Assembly: GCA_934133165.1 (NCBI GenBank) | Contig: CAKPAW010000002.1 | Location: forward strand, 124,001-188,000 | Origin: an uncultured Clostridia bacterium | GTDB taxonomy: Bacteria > Bacillota > Clostridia > TANB77 > CAG-508 | Direction: 5' to 3' | DNA: 64,000 nucleotides | Shown here: piece after piece, positions 30,532-38,416 of the stretch | Numbering within the stretch: position 1 is the stretch's first letter | How the letters are laid out: each line of letters opens with the position of its first letter | Program-made: the position numbers and the translations under genes | Notes under the pieces: generated by a model | The model's database searches: none | Told to the model about the DNA's origin: nothing | The model's input: only the letters and a program-made list of their open reading frames with translations

Positions 30532-31259
30532 TGAGAAAAATCGTATATACTATAATTACAATACTGCTAATAGGTTTAGTACTTATTAGCAGTTATTTAA
30601 TATTTAAAGAAAAAAAGCAAAATGAGAAACAAGAAAATACATTTGAGGATTTAATAGAAATAGTTGAAGAAAATATAGAAAATCAGGAAGAAAGAAAAAT
30701 AGATATAAATAAATTATATGAGGAAAATAAGGATATTGTTGGTTGGCTAAAAATTGATAATACAACAATAAATTATCCTATAATGCAAAATATAAATGAT
30801 CCAAATTATTATTTGCATAGAGATTTTTACAAAAACTATTCTAGTTATGGTACTCCATATATGGCAAAACAATGTAATTTAAATAGTGATAATATTGTAA
30901 TTTATGGTCATCACATGAAAAATAATAAAATGTTTGGAGAACTTGAAAAATATAAATCGAAAGATTTTTATAATAATCATAAAATTATAACTTTTACTAC
31001 ATTAGAAAAAGAATATAGTTATGAAATATTTGCAGTTTTTAAAACAACAGTATATACAAAAAATACTTTTAGATATTATGAGAATATAAATTTTGAAAAT
31101 AAAAAAATGTATGATGATTTTATAAATATATGCAAAGATAAATCTTTATATCAGACAGGTATAGAAATAAAAGATAAAGAAAAACTGATAACACTTTCTA
31201 CTTGTGAATATAGTAATAAAAATAGTAGATTAGTTATAGTAGCAAGAAAAATAAAATAG
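30531..31259 (+). CDS. srtB: Class B sortase
   Basis: 242 residues from ATG 30531, which overlaps the virB4 stop (TAATG). An N-terminal membrane anchor (about 5-25) is followed by GWLKIDNTTINYPIMQ, the catalytic His in VIYGHHM, the catalytic Cys in TLSTCEYS and an Arg in NSRLVIVARK. Sortases cleave LPxTG-like signals and join proteins to peptidoglycan. The thioester adhesin of this element (TPKTG end) is the likely substrate. Confidence 0.9.
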   Translation: MRKIVYTIITILLIGLVLISSYLIFKEKKQNEKQENTFEDLIEIVEENIENQEERKIDINKLYEENKDIVGWLKIDNTTINYPIMQNINDPNYYLHRDFYKNYSSYGTPYMAKQCNLNSDNIVIYGHHMKNNKMFGELEKYKSKDFYNNHKIITFTTLEKEYSYEIFAVFKTTVYTKNTFRYYENINFENKKMYDDFINICKDKSLYQTGIEIKDKEKLITLSTCEYSNKNSRLVIVARKIK

Positions 31260-31268
31260 GAGGTTTTA

Positions 31269-32831
31269 TTGGCAGATATTAAAATTAAAGAAAAGAAAAA
31301 AGGAACAGTAAAAACATTAAATAAAGCCATTGTAAACACCGAAAAAGTAAAAGACAAATCAATACAAATGAAAAATAAAGTTAGTGAAGCTTATGAAGAA
31401 ACAAATGAAAATGGAACAAATTATGCAATAAATAAAATATCAAGACAAACAAAAAGAACACCTGATGATATTCGTAGATTAAATAGAATTGGAAAAAGAA
31501 ATTTTAAGAAAACTGTTGAGAACACAAAAAAAACGGTTGATAGAATTAGAAAAATTAAAAGTAGAAATAAAACAAGAAAGTCAATAAAGCAAGTAAGAAA
31601 AACAGCTAAAGCAACAAAAAAAACTGTAAAAACAGCTGACAAAACTATAAAAACGACGAAAAAAGCAGCAAAAACAACAGCAAAGGCAACGAAGAAAACA
31701 GTACAGGCAACTAAAGCAGCAGTTAAAGCCACAATAAAAACAATAAAAGTTGTTATAAAAATTACAATAATTGCAATAAAAACTATAATTGCAGCACTTA
31801 AATCATTAATAGCATTAATTATAGCTGGTGGATGGATTTCTGTTATAATTATAGTTGTAGTTTGTCTTGTAGCATTAATTGCTCATTCAATATTTGGAAT
31901 ATTTTTATCTAGTCAAGATACGGGTAGTAAAATTACTATAAATGGAGAACAACAAGTTGTAACAATGGATAGAGTAATATCAAATCTAAATACAGAATTT
32001 ATAAATAAAATGACGCAAATACAAAAAGATAATAAACACGATGAATATGATATTAATTCAAAAAGAGCAGAATGGAAAGATATTTTAGCAGTATATACTG
32101 TGAAAATTAGTAATGGGAAAAATGATGCAGAAGTTATGACATTAGATAACAATAAAATATCAATATTAAAAGAAATATTTTGGGAAATGAATGAAATAAC
32201 TTCATCAACAGAAGAAGTAACAGATAAAGATAATAAAAAGAAAATAGAGCTTCATATTAATGTAAACGGAAAAGATGCACTAGAGATGGCACAAAAATAT
32301 AATTTTAGTATTGAGCAAAATAAACAATTAGCAGAATTATTAGATAAACAGTACGCAAGTTTGTGGTCATCTGTAATTTATGGTTCATCAGTTGGAAATA
32401 CGGATATAGTTGAAGTTGCAAAAAAACAAATTGGAAATATTGGAGGACAACCCTTCTGGTCTTGGTATGGTTATAATTCAAGAGTGGAATGGTGTGCGTG
32501 CTTTGTTTCTTGGTGTGCAAATGAATGTGGCTATATAGAAGCGGGAATAATTCCTAAATTTGCAAGTTGCGAAAGTGAAGGTGTAGCTTGGTTTAAAACT
32601 TGTGGATTATGGCAAGAAAAAGGTTACACACCAAAGTCAGGAGATATAATATTCTTTGACTGGGCTGATTCAAATGATGGATTAGCTGATCATGTAGGTA
32701 TAGTATCAAGAGTTGAAAATGGAATTATTTATACTGTCGAAGGTAATACAAGAGGAGATGTATGCAAAGAAAATAAGTATAGTATAGATAGTAGTGTAAT
32801 AAGAGGATTTGGAACACCTGCATATAAATGA
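31269..32831 (+). CDS. CHAP-domain cell-wall hydrolase with Lys-rich N-terminus (CD1108-like)
   Basis: 520 residues, TTG start behind TAGGAGG. Residues about 60-160 are built from tandem Lys/Thr/Ala repeats (TAKATKKTVKTADKTIKTTKKAAK type). A transmembrane helix follows near 180-210, then a helical extracellular region and a C-terminal CHAP domain with Cys in EWCACFVSWC, His in DHVGIV and Asn in EGNTRG. Such proteins open peptidoglycan for the conjugation channel. The cytosolic repeat tract is highly basic and could bind DNA. Confidence 0.88.
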   Translation: MADIKIKEKKKGTVKTLNKAIVNTEKVKDKSIQMKNKVSEAYEETNENGTNYAINKISRQTKRTPDDIRRLNRIGKRNFKKTVENTKKTVDRIRKIKSRNKTRKSIKQVRKTAKATKKTVKTADKTIKTTKKAAKTTAKATKKTVQATKAAVKATIKTIKVVIKITIIAIKTIIAALKSLIALIIAGGWISVIIIVVVCLVALIAHSIFGIFLSSQDTGSKITINGEQQVVTMDRVISNLNTEFINKMTQIQKDNKHDEYDINSKRAEWKDILAVYTVKISNGKNDAEVMTLDNNKISILKEIFWEMNEITSSTEEVTDKDNKKKIELHINVNGKDALEMAQKYNFSIEQNKQLAELLDKQYASLWSSVIYGSSVGNTDIVEVAKKQIGNIGGQPFWSWYGYNSRVEWCACFVSWCANECGYIEAGIIPKFASCESEGVAWFKTCGLWQEKGYTPKSGDIIFFDWADSNDGLADHVGIVSRVENGIIYTVEGNTRGDVCKENKYSIDSSVIRGFGTPAYK

Positions 32832-32833
32832 AA

Positions 32834-32878
32834 AAGAAGTGGTATCGATCTTAATTGGTTGATATCACTTCTTTTTTT
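32834..32878. terminator. Terminator between CHAP gene and HU gene
   Basis: A 13 bp stem with one G-U pair (32834-32846 with 32861-32873), followed by seven T on the plus strand. It lies directly before the 3' end of the convergent HU gene. Confidence 0.8.
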
Positions 32879-32880
32879 GT

Positions 32881-33156
32881 TTATTTATTAACTTTATCTT
32901 TTAATGCTTTTCCAGCTTTGAAAGCAGGTGCTGTACAAGCAGGTATTTTTATTTCCTCTTTAGTTTGAGGATTTAATCCAGTTCTTGCAGCTCTTTGCCT
33001 TGTTTCAAAAGTACCAAATCCAACTAATTGAACTTTACCTTTGTTAGCCATTTCGTTAGAAACAACATTAATAAAAGAATTTAAAACTTTTTCTACATCT
33101 TTTTTAGAAACACCAGTTTCTGTAGCCATAGCATTTACTAATTCAGCTTTATTCAT
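32881..33156 (-). CDS. hup: HU-family DNA-binding protein
   Basis: 91 residues with the full HU layout: MNKAELVNAMATETGVSKKDVEKVL, then GKVQLVGFGTFETRQRAARTGLNP with the DNA-wrapping arm, then a basic C-terminus. It bends DNA non-specifically. Unusually it lies inside the mobile element, between the transfer genes and the DGR, so it may assist recombination or the retroelement. AGGTG precedes the start. Confidence 0.92.
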   Translation of the reverse strand: MNKAELVNAMATETGVSKKDVEKVLNSFINVVSNEMANKGKVQLVGFGTFETRQRAARTGLNPQTKEEIKIPACTAPAFKAGKALKDKVNK

Positions 33157-33401
33157 CTATTTTCACCTCTTTTCACATAATCAATTCTAAAATCTTTAGT
33201 ATATTTTTAATTAATTTATCAAATATAAGTATATTAGTCAATGAATTTTACAAAATTCAATGAAATATCTTCAAAAATTAAATTTTTTTCAAATTTTATT
33301 GAAAAAAATTTTGTTTTAGTATATTATAATAAAGGTTTATTATAAATGTTTTTCGACAATAAACCAAAAAATAAAATTTAACAAAAGAGGAGGTGAGAGC
33401 T
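33157..33401. promoter_or_regulatory. Divergent control region between HU and DGR target genes
   Basis: Very AT-rich, with runs of A and T. A good -10 (TATAAT, 33325-33330) points toward the DGR target, but no consensus -35 is seen at the matching distance. AGAGGAGGTGAG just before 33402 is the target-gene ribosome site. Confidence 0.45.
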
Positions 33402-34760
33402 ATGAAAAAAGAAGCAGGAATTACACTAATAGCGCTTGTTATAACAATCATAATTTTATTGATTTTGGCAGGCGTAAGTATAAATACTATAACAGGTAGT
33501 GATGGAATTATCGGTAGAGCTAAACAAGCAAGTGAACAAACTAAAATAGCTTCTGTAAAAGAAGAAATTGAAACAGAATTACTTGCAAAAAGTATAGATG
33601 GTGATGGACAGTATACTAAAGATGATGTATCGGCTGTTGCAAAAAAAGTAACAGGAAACGATTTAGTTGATGGAAAAGTAAAGACTAAAGATGGTTTAGA
33701 AATAGATTTATCATATTTATTAGAAAAAGGTTCAGATAGTAAACCAAAAGAAGTATTTTTAGTAGCAGGAGAATATGCAACAAAAGTAGAAAAATATAAA
33801 GATACTAACGGAAAGATTGCCACTATTCCAGCAGGATTTACAGTCTCAAATGTAGCAGGAGAAACAAGTATTAATTCAGGTTTAGTTGTATATAAAGGAG
33901 ATTTATCAAGTGTAAATTGGCAAACAGGTAAAGATAGTTCTGGAAATGATATTAAGAGAACTTATAATCAATATGTCTGGATACCTTGTACTGTAGCTGA
34001 TTATCAAAGAACTGAATGGGGAGTTGAAGCAGACGGAACCCCAGCGTCAAAGGCATTTAAAGATGAATTAACATTATCAGGAATTGAATTATCAGATTTT
34101 GATCAAAGTAATGGAATAACATCAAAAGTAACAGATGAAATTGCTAGCCAAATAAATGCGGAAAAAACAAGCATTGAAAAATATAATGGTTTTTATATGG
34201 GAAGATATGAAGTTGGAGAAGGAAATTTAATTCAACAATATAAAACTCCATCTGCAAGTTTAATTTGGAGTAGTGCCTATGCTAATGCAAAGAATATTGA
34301 TGTAGGAACAGGAAATAGTAGTTATTTAAGTTCAAGCTATGCAAGAGATACAGCTTTGAATTTTATTCAAAACAATTCAGGCTTTAAAACTTATGCCTCA
34401 AGTAGAGATAATGCACAAGATGGAACTGCAATAAATGAAAACTGGTATGACAAAAGTGTTACATATATTGACGCAAGCGGAGCAAGTCAAACTAAAGCGG
34501 CTAATAATGCAACAAGATTACCAACAGGTGTAACAACAGCAAAATGTAACATTTTCGACATGGGAGGAAATGTTAGTGAATTTACAACAGAGTTGAACCC
34601 ATTGACAAATGGGGACAACGATGCTACGGTAGTGCTACGCGGTGGTTTGTACTGGGGTACAGCTGTCTGGTACACTAGTCCAGCAGGGTACCGTTGGGAC
34701 GCTTTTTCTGCCTCTGCCTATGGCAACTTAGGTTTTCGTGCCACTTTATTTATCCAGTAG
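33402..34760 (+). CDS. DGR target: prepilin-like surface protein with variable FGE/C-type-lectin domain
   Basis: 452 residues. The N-terminus KKEAGITLIALVITIIILLILAGVSI is a prepilin-like cleavage and transmembrane segment (Glu at mature position 5 is replaced by Ala). A linker follows, then from about residue 165 an FGE/sulfatase-modifying-factor type domain: YVWIPCTV, NGFYMGRYEV, RLPTG, FDMGGNVSEFT, LRGGLYWG, GYRWD and GFRATL. The last 45 residues are encoded by the variable repeat. It is the surface-displayed binding protein that the retroelement diversifies, probably on a pilus-like fibre or membrane anchor. Confidence 0.88.
   Translation: MKKEAGITLIALVITIIILLILAGVSINTITGSDGIIGRAKQASEQTKIASVKEEIETELLAKSIDGDGQYTKDDVSAVAKKVTGNDLVDGKVKTKDGLEIDLSYLLEKGSDSKPKEVFLVAGEYATKVEKYKDTNGKIATIPAGFTVSNVAGETSINSGLVVYKGDLSSVNWQTGKDSSGNDIKRTYNQYVWIPCTVADYQRTEWGVEADGTPASKAFKDELTLSGIELSDFDQSNGITSKVTDEIASQINAEKTSIEKYNGFYMGRYEVGEGNLIQQYKTPSASLIWSSAYANAKNIDVGTGNSSYLSSSYARDTALNFIQNNSGFKTYASSRDNAQDGTAINENWYDKSVTYIDASGASQTKAANNATRLPTGVTTAKCNIFDMGGNVSEFTTELNPLTNGDNDATVVLRGGLYWGTAVWYTSPAGYRWDAFSASAYGNLGFRATLFIQ
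34624..34745 (+). other. DGR variable repeat (VR)
   Basis: 122 bases at the 3' end of the target gene. Aligned without gaps to 36915-37036 it differs at 13 positions, and the template base is A at every one: AAA to TTG, GAT to GCT, AAC to TAC, AAT to TTT, AAT to TCT, AAT to TAT, GAC to GGC, AAA to TTA. Eight codons are affected, all surface-loop type. The unchanged tail GGTTTTCGTGCCACT is the probable initiation-of-homing region. Confidence 0.93.
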
Positions 34761-34843
34761 CTCTGACCCCTGTTTACCCAATTGGAAATTAATATAAATT
34801 AGACTGTAAAAGGGAAAGACTAGGACATAGGAAGAAAAAATAT

Positions 34844-34895
34844 ATGAGCTTGCTCATAAAATTTGCACGCAAGAGATTATATTCTTGCGTGCAAA
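34844..34895. other. Hairpins downstream of the variable repeat
   Basis: A small palindrome (ATGAGC/GCTCAT, 34844-34857) is followed by a strong 13 bp stem with an 8-base loop (34862-34874 with 34883-34895). No T-run follows. DGRs often need a hairpin or cruciform after the variable repeat for homing; this one is about 115 bases away, so it could instead be an attenuator for avd. Confidence 0.5.
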
Positions 34896-34921
34896 ACATT
34901 ATATAGGATAGGAGAGTAAAT

Positions 34922-35290
34922 ATGATTACAAATATGGAAAAATATAAATCATCAGGAAATCTAATTTTAATTCCAAAATTAGAGGATTATGTTAGATATA
35001 CATTTCAAATTTTGGTAAAAATACCAAGAGTAGAAAAATTTAATATTGGTTCCGAACTAAAAACTTCATCCTTGAAAATGTTAGAAAATGCACACTTTTT
35101 AAATAAAAATAGAAAAAATGGTTATACATATCTTAACAATATAGATGCGTTGATAAGTTATAATAAATCAATGTTAAGAATACTAAATGAAGAAAAATCA
35201 ATAACCAAAAGTAATTTTACAACTAGTATAGACAAGTTATCAGAAATAGGGAAGATTGTCGGAGGACTAATAAAATCTAATCCAAAGTAA
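34922..35290 (+). CDS. avd: Avd-like four-helix DGR accessory protein
   Basis: 122 residues, GATAGGAGAG before ATG. Length and helical pattern (LEDYVRYTFQILVKIPRVEKFNIGSELK, then SLKMLENAHFL, then IDALISYNKSMLRILNEEK) match the bAvd/four-helix-bundle proteins that form a pentameric barrel. These bind the reverse transcriptase and template RNA. It lies between VR and the first template repeat, the classic position. Confidence 0.85.
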   Translation: MITNMEKYKSSGNLILIPKLEDYVRYTFQILVKIPRVEKFNIGSELKTSSLKMLENAHFLNKNRKNGYTYLNNIDALISYNKSMLRILNEEKSITKSNFTTSIDKLSEIGKIVGGLIKSNPK

Positions 35291-35296
35291 AGTAAA

Positions 35297-35580
35297 ACTA
35301 GGGATAAACTGGGAAACTGTATACTTTTGCTACGGTAGTGCTACGCGGTGGTAATTACAATAATAATAATCCAGCAGGGTACCGTTACGACAATAATTCA
35401 GGAAATTCAAATACAAATTATGGTTTTCGTGCCACTCTAATATTATTTTCGATGTTCAAGTTTATGGACTTGTTCCAACAAAATATTAGATATTAAAGAG
35501 GTTTATTCCTTCCGCAAAAGGTAAAAAAAGATTAGGTTTTAGTATAACCCAGTAAGAAATGAAAGGCATACTAAAATGAA
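35297..35580 (+). repeat. DGR template cassette, copy 1
   Basis: Shares a common plan with 36883-37180: the leader ACTAGGGATAAACTGGGAAACT, a template repeat, an identical 60-base tail after GTGCCACT, then a diverging segment ending near ACTAAAATG. The two copies stand in direct orientation around the OB-fold-like and reverse transcriptase genes. The recombination of such direct repeats could delete the RT block. Confidence 0.85.
35330..35436 (+). other. DGR template repeat 1 (TR1), no matching VR in window
   Basis: 107 bases, starting CTACGGTAGTGCTACG like VR and ending GGTTTTCGTGCCACT. It is 15 bases shorter than VR and rich in AAT/AAC codons (NYNNNN and DNNSGNSNTNY if read in frame). It differs from VR at many non-A positions, so it did not template that VR. 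Its own target must be elsewhere in the genome or lost. Confidence 0.85.
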
Positions 35581-35875
35581 TAAAGTTTATATAATGGGAA
35601 AAATAAAAAGTATAAAATATGGATTAGTAGATAAAGGAAAAATATATGCAATTGCAATTTTAAATTTAAAAGTAAAAAAAAGTAAAAATTATATAACTGT
35701 AATATGTAAAAATGAAAATGCAGATTTTGTTTATAGATTTGCAAATGTAAACTATAATATAGTGCTAGATGGAACTTTAAGACAAGTGAATAATAGTTGC
35801 GTTGTACTTGCGAAAAATATAGAAACTATATTTGGAGAGGATAAAAATGGCGAGATGGATAAGAAATCAGTATGA
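35576..35875 (+). CDS. OB-fold/SSB-like protein between TR1 and RT
   Basis: 99 residues. The pattern MNKVYIMGKIKSI...IAILNLKVKKSKNYITVICKN...VLDGTLRQVNNSCVVLAKNIE is the five-strand layout of a short SSB/PriB-like OB fold. The ribosome site is poor. It overlaps the RT start by 29 bases, so the two are coupled. A single-stranded nucleic-acid binder fits a cDNA step, but the assignment rests on pattern only. Confidence 0.6.
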   Translation: MNKVYIMGKIKSIKYGLVDKGKIYAIAILNLKVKKSKNYITVICKNENADFVYRFANVNYNIVLDGTLRQVNNSCVVLAKNIETIFGEDKNGEMDKKSV

Positions 35876-36887
35876 TAAAGCATTAACTTATGAAAATCTA
35901 ATGAAAGCGCATAAATTGTCTAAAAGAGGTAAGTTTTTAAGAAAAGATGTTATATTATTTTCAATGGATGTTGAAGAAAATATACAAAAACTTTATGAAG
36001 AATTAAAAACAGGAAAATATCAACATGGCTCATATACTTCATTTAAGATTTATGAACCAAAAGAAAGAATAATAGAAAAAGCACCGTATAGAGATAGAAT
36101 AGTACATAGATGGGTTGTAGATAATTTTTTGATGCCGTACTATGGTAAATCTTTTATAAAAACAACTTATGCTTGCCTAGAGGGTAGAGGTTTACATAAG
36201 GCTGCAAAAGATTTGCAACAAGGTATGATTTCAATGAAAAAATCATATAGGGAATATTATGTATTAAAAATGGATGTTAGTAAATATTTTAATAGTATTG
36301 ATAAAAATATATTATATATAATATTAAAAAGAAGAATAAAGGATCCTAAGGTTTTATGGCTAATAAAGAAGATTTTAACTGCTCAAAATAGAAGAACTGG
36401 ACTTGAAATAGGAAATTATACATCACAAACATTTGCAAATATATATTTGAATGAAGTGGATCAATATGCTGTAAATGAGCTAAAAGTTAAATATTATTAT
36501 AGATATATGGATGATACAGTTATATTAGTAAAAACTAAAAAAGAAGCTAAAGAAATATTAAATAAAATAGAAAAATTTTTAAAAGAAAATCTAAACCTTT
36601 CTTTAAATAAAAAAACACAGATATTTAAATCTAAACAAGGAATAAATTTTTGTGGTTATAAAATAAATGAATATAGATTAAAAATTAGAGATAAAGGAAA
36701 AAAGAAATTCAAAAAGAAGGTAAAAAAATTATTAAATGAAATAAAGGAAGGAAAGATTACATCTAAAGATGCCAGAATATACTTAACGGGGCATATTGGT
36801 TATTTTGAAACTGCTAATACATATAATTTAAAAAAAAGAAATATTTTTCTCCGAGATGATATAGTCAAAAGCAAAATTTTTGACTAG
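35847..36887 (+). CDS. DGR reverse transcriptase
   Basis: 346 residues from ATG 35847 (TTGGAGAGG upstream). RT motifs: LKMDVSKYFNSID with catalytic Asp143, the DGR-type IGNYTSQTFANIYLN (Ser-Gln in place of QGxxxSP) and YMDD at 220-223, then INFCGYKI and a basic thumb. It makes adenine-mutagenised cDNA from template RNA. The stop codon TAG lies within the first bases of template cassette 2. There is no maturase domain, so it is not a group II intron RT. Confidence 0.93.
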   Translation: MARWIRNQYDKALTYENLMKAHKLSKRGKFLRKDVILFSMDVEENIQKLYEELKTGKYQHGSYTSFKIYEPKERIIEKAPYRDRIVHRWVVDNFLMPYYGKSFIKTTYACLEGRGLHKAAKDLQQGMISMKKSYREYYVLKMDVSKYFNSIDKNILYIILKRRIKDPKVLWLIKKILTAQNRRTGLEIGNYTSQTFANIYLNEVDQYAVNELKVKYYYRYMDDTVILVKTKKEAKEILNKIEKFLKENLNLSLNKKTQIFKSKQGINFCGYKINEYRLKIRDKGKKKFKKKVKKLLNEIKEGKITSKDARIYLTGHIGYFETANTYNLKKRNIFLRDDIVKSKIFD

Positions 36888-37180
36888 GGATAAACTGGGA
36901 AACTTTGCTTTTTACTACGGTAGTGCTACGCGGTGGTAAATACTGGGGTACAGATGTCTGGAACACTAGTCCAGCAGGGTACCGTTGGGACGCTAATTCT
37001 GCCAATGCCAATGACAACAAAGGTTTTCGTGCCACTCTAATATTATTTTCGATGTTCAAGTTTATGGACTTGTTCCAATAAAGTATTAGATATTAAAGAG
37101 GTTTATTCCTTCCATAAAAGGTAAAAATGTATTAATTTTAGTATTAATCTAGTAGAAAATCGAAAGAAATATTAAAATGT
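36883..37180 (+). repeat. DGR template cassette, copy 2
   Basis: Direct repeat of 35297-35580 (see there). The tail from CTAATATTATTTTCG to ATTCCTTCC is nearly identical over about 85 bases. The differing central section is the template itself. Confidence 0.85.
36915..37036 (+). other. DGR template repeat 2 (TR2), source of the VR
   Basis: 122 bases, the same length as VR, with mismatches to VR only at its adenines (13 of 13). The variable codons here are AAA, GAT, AAC, AAT, AAT, AAT, GAC and AAA, the A-rich set from which most other amino acids can be reached. It follows the reverse transcriptase, so RT and template may share one transcript. Confidence 0.93.
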
Positions 37181-37240
37181 AAGACCAGATAATTTTAGGG
37201 TAAATAAAATTATTTGGTTTATTTTTGTATGTAATAAAAT

Positions 37241-37504
37241 TTAATAATCATTTAGAATTGCGTTAATTCCATTAAATAAATCATCAAAAGAAATATCTAA
37301 AACTTTTATAAATCCCCATAATTCATAATCTTTTATTGTTCTTTTATTTGCTTCTATAAGCCAAATATCATTTTTATATATCGGAATACCTAATAAATTT
37401 AGTTCTTGTGTAAGTTCAGCTTGAGATAAATGTTTTGCTTTTCGATAGTGTCTTAAATTTGTGCCTATAACATTCATATTACCGTTTAATTTTCTAACAG
37501 CCAT
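37241..37504 (-). CDS. XRE-family HTH regulator
   Basis: 87 residues from ATG 37504, chosen because TTGGGAGGAAA precedes it. The helix-turn-helix is NLRHYRKAKHLSQAELTQELN...YKNDIWLIEANKRTI. It is a short stand-alone DNA-binding protein, transcribed toward the DGR. Its operator is not identified. Confidence 0.75.
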   Translation of the reverse strand: MAVRKLNGNMNVIGTNLRHYRKAKHLSQAELTQELNLLGIPIYKNDIWLIEANKRTIKDYELWGFIKVLDISFDDLFNGINAILNDY

Positions 37505-37720
37505 AAATAAATTTCCTCCCAATATAGATTTATGTTTATTAATTTTAACTTGAACTTAAAGATAATATGACACTAAGCGTAAGATGAAATACGGGAAATT
37601 TGTGTAATACAAAAATAGATAGAAAAACATTTATTATAGTATATTTTGTGAATATAGAAAATAACGGTTTTATGATCAATGTAGAAATATATAATAAAAA
37701 AGATAATATACAATTAATTA

Positions 37721-37963
37721 ATAGATAGCAAATATCCAAATGGAATGCCTGAACAAGAAGAATATATAAATGTTCAAAAAAGAATGGTAAAAACAATAAA
37801 TGAAATTATTGATAAAAATATTGGTAAAAAAATTTGCATTGTCTCTCATGGAATAGCAATTCAAGCTTTTTCATGTTATTTTTATCATAAAGAAATAACA
37901 GAAGCAAATTCATTACCACAATTAAGAAATGCGGAATTTATTAAATTAATAATAAAAAAGTAA
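37721..37963 (+). pseudogene. Histidine phosphatase C-terminal remnant
   Basis: The frame opens after a stop at 37715 and reads DSKYPNGMPEQEEYINVQKRM...KICIVSHGIAIQAF. This is the second half of a phosphoglycerate-mutase-like histidine phosphatase, with the catalytic His of the SHG motif. The N-terminal RHG half is absent and no ribosome site fits ATG 37745, so this is a truncated relic. Confidence 0.65.
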
Positions 37964-37990
37964 ATTAAAAAATAATTGATATAAATTCAA

Positions 37991-38254
37991 TTACTTTTCT
38001 TCTTTTCTTTTTAGCCATTCCTTTGGTTCTGCGTATTTAAAGCGTTCATCGGCAAAAAATTCTGATAGATTTGTATTTAAAGCTTCACAGATAAAATATA
38101 GATTTTCTAATCTTATAGTTTTAGTTTTTCTACTTAAAAATAAAGATAAAGTAGAAGTATATACACCTGTTAAAGATTCCAATTTATAAATAGTTATATT
38201 GTTTTGACTCATTAATTCTTGTATTTTTATCGCAACTAAATCCGAAAAATCCAT
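37991..38254 (-). CDS. XRE-family HTH regulator
   Basis: 87 residues, start 38254 with GAGGG upstream. HTH: IKIQELMSQNNITIYKLESLTGVYTSTLSLFLSRKT, followed by a short acidic/basic tail. It reads opposite to the receiver gene at 38417 and may control the intervening promoter region (38255-38416). Confidence 0.8.
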   Translation of the reverse strand: MDFSDLVAIKIQELMSQNNITIYKLESLTGVYTSTLSLFLSRKTKTIRLENLYFICEALNTNLSEFFADERFKYAEPKEWLKRKEEK

Positions 38255-38416
38255 AATAATCCCTCATTTCATATATAAATTTTAGCAAAATTATGGCTAA
38301 AAACCTCTCAATAAATTGAGAGAATATTGTCGAAACTATTTAAATTATAAAAATATGTGGTATAATAAGAATTAATATTCTAATTTATTTAGAATTGTCA
38401 GAGAGGAGTGATATAT

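Noticed and set aside
28188..31259. A genuine VirB4-sortase fusion protein of 1023 residues
   Set aside because: The join appears only if CGG 30510 is read as Arg. With the C skipped, VirB4 ends in LGEGATI at a stop that overlaps a proper sortase start, the normal arrangement.
35330..35436. TR1 as the template of the local VR
   Set aside because: It is 15 bases shorter and differs at many non-A positions, whereas TR2 is the same length and differs only at its adenines.
35847..36887. Group II intron reverse transcriptase
   Set aside because: No maturase or endonuclease domain and no intron RNA structure; the DGR-type SQ motif, VR/TR pair and Avd fit better.
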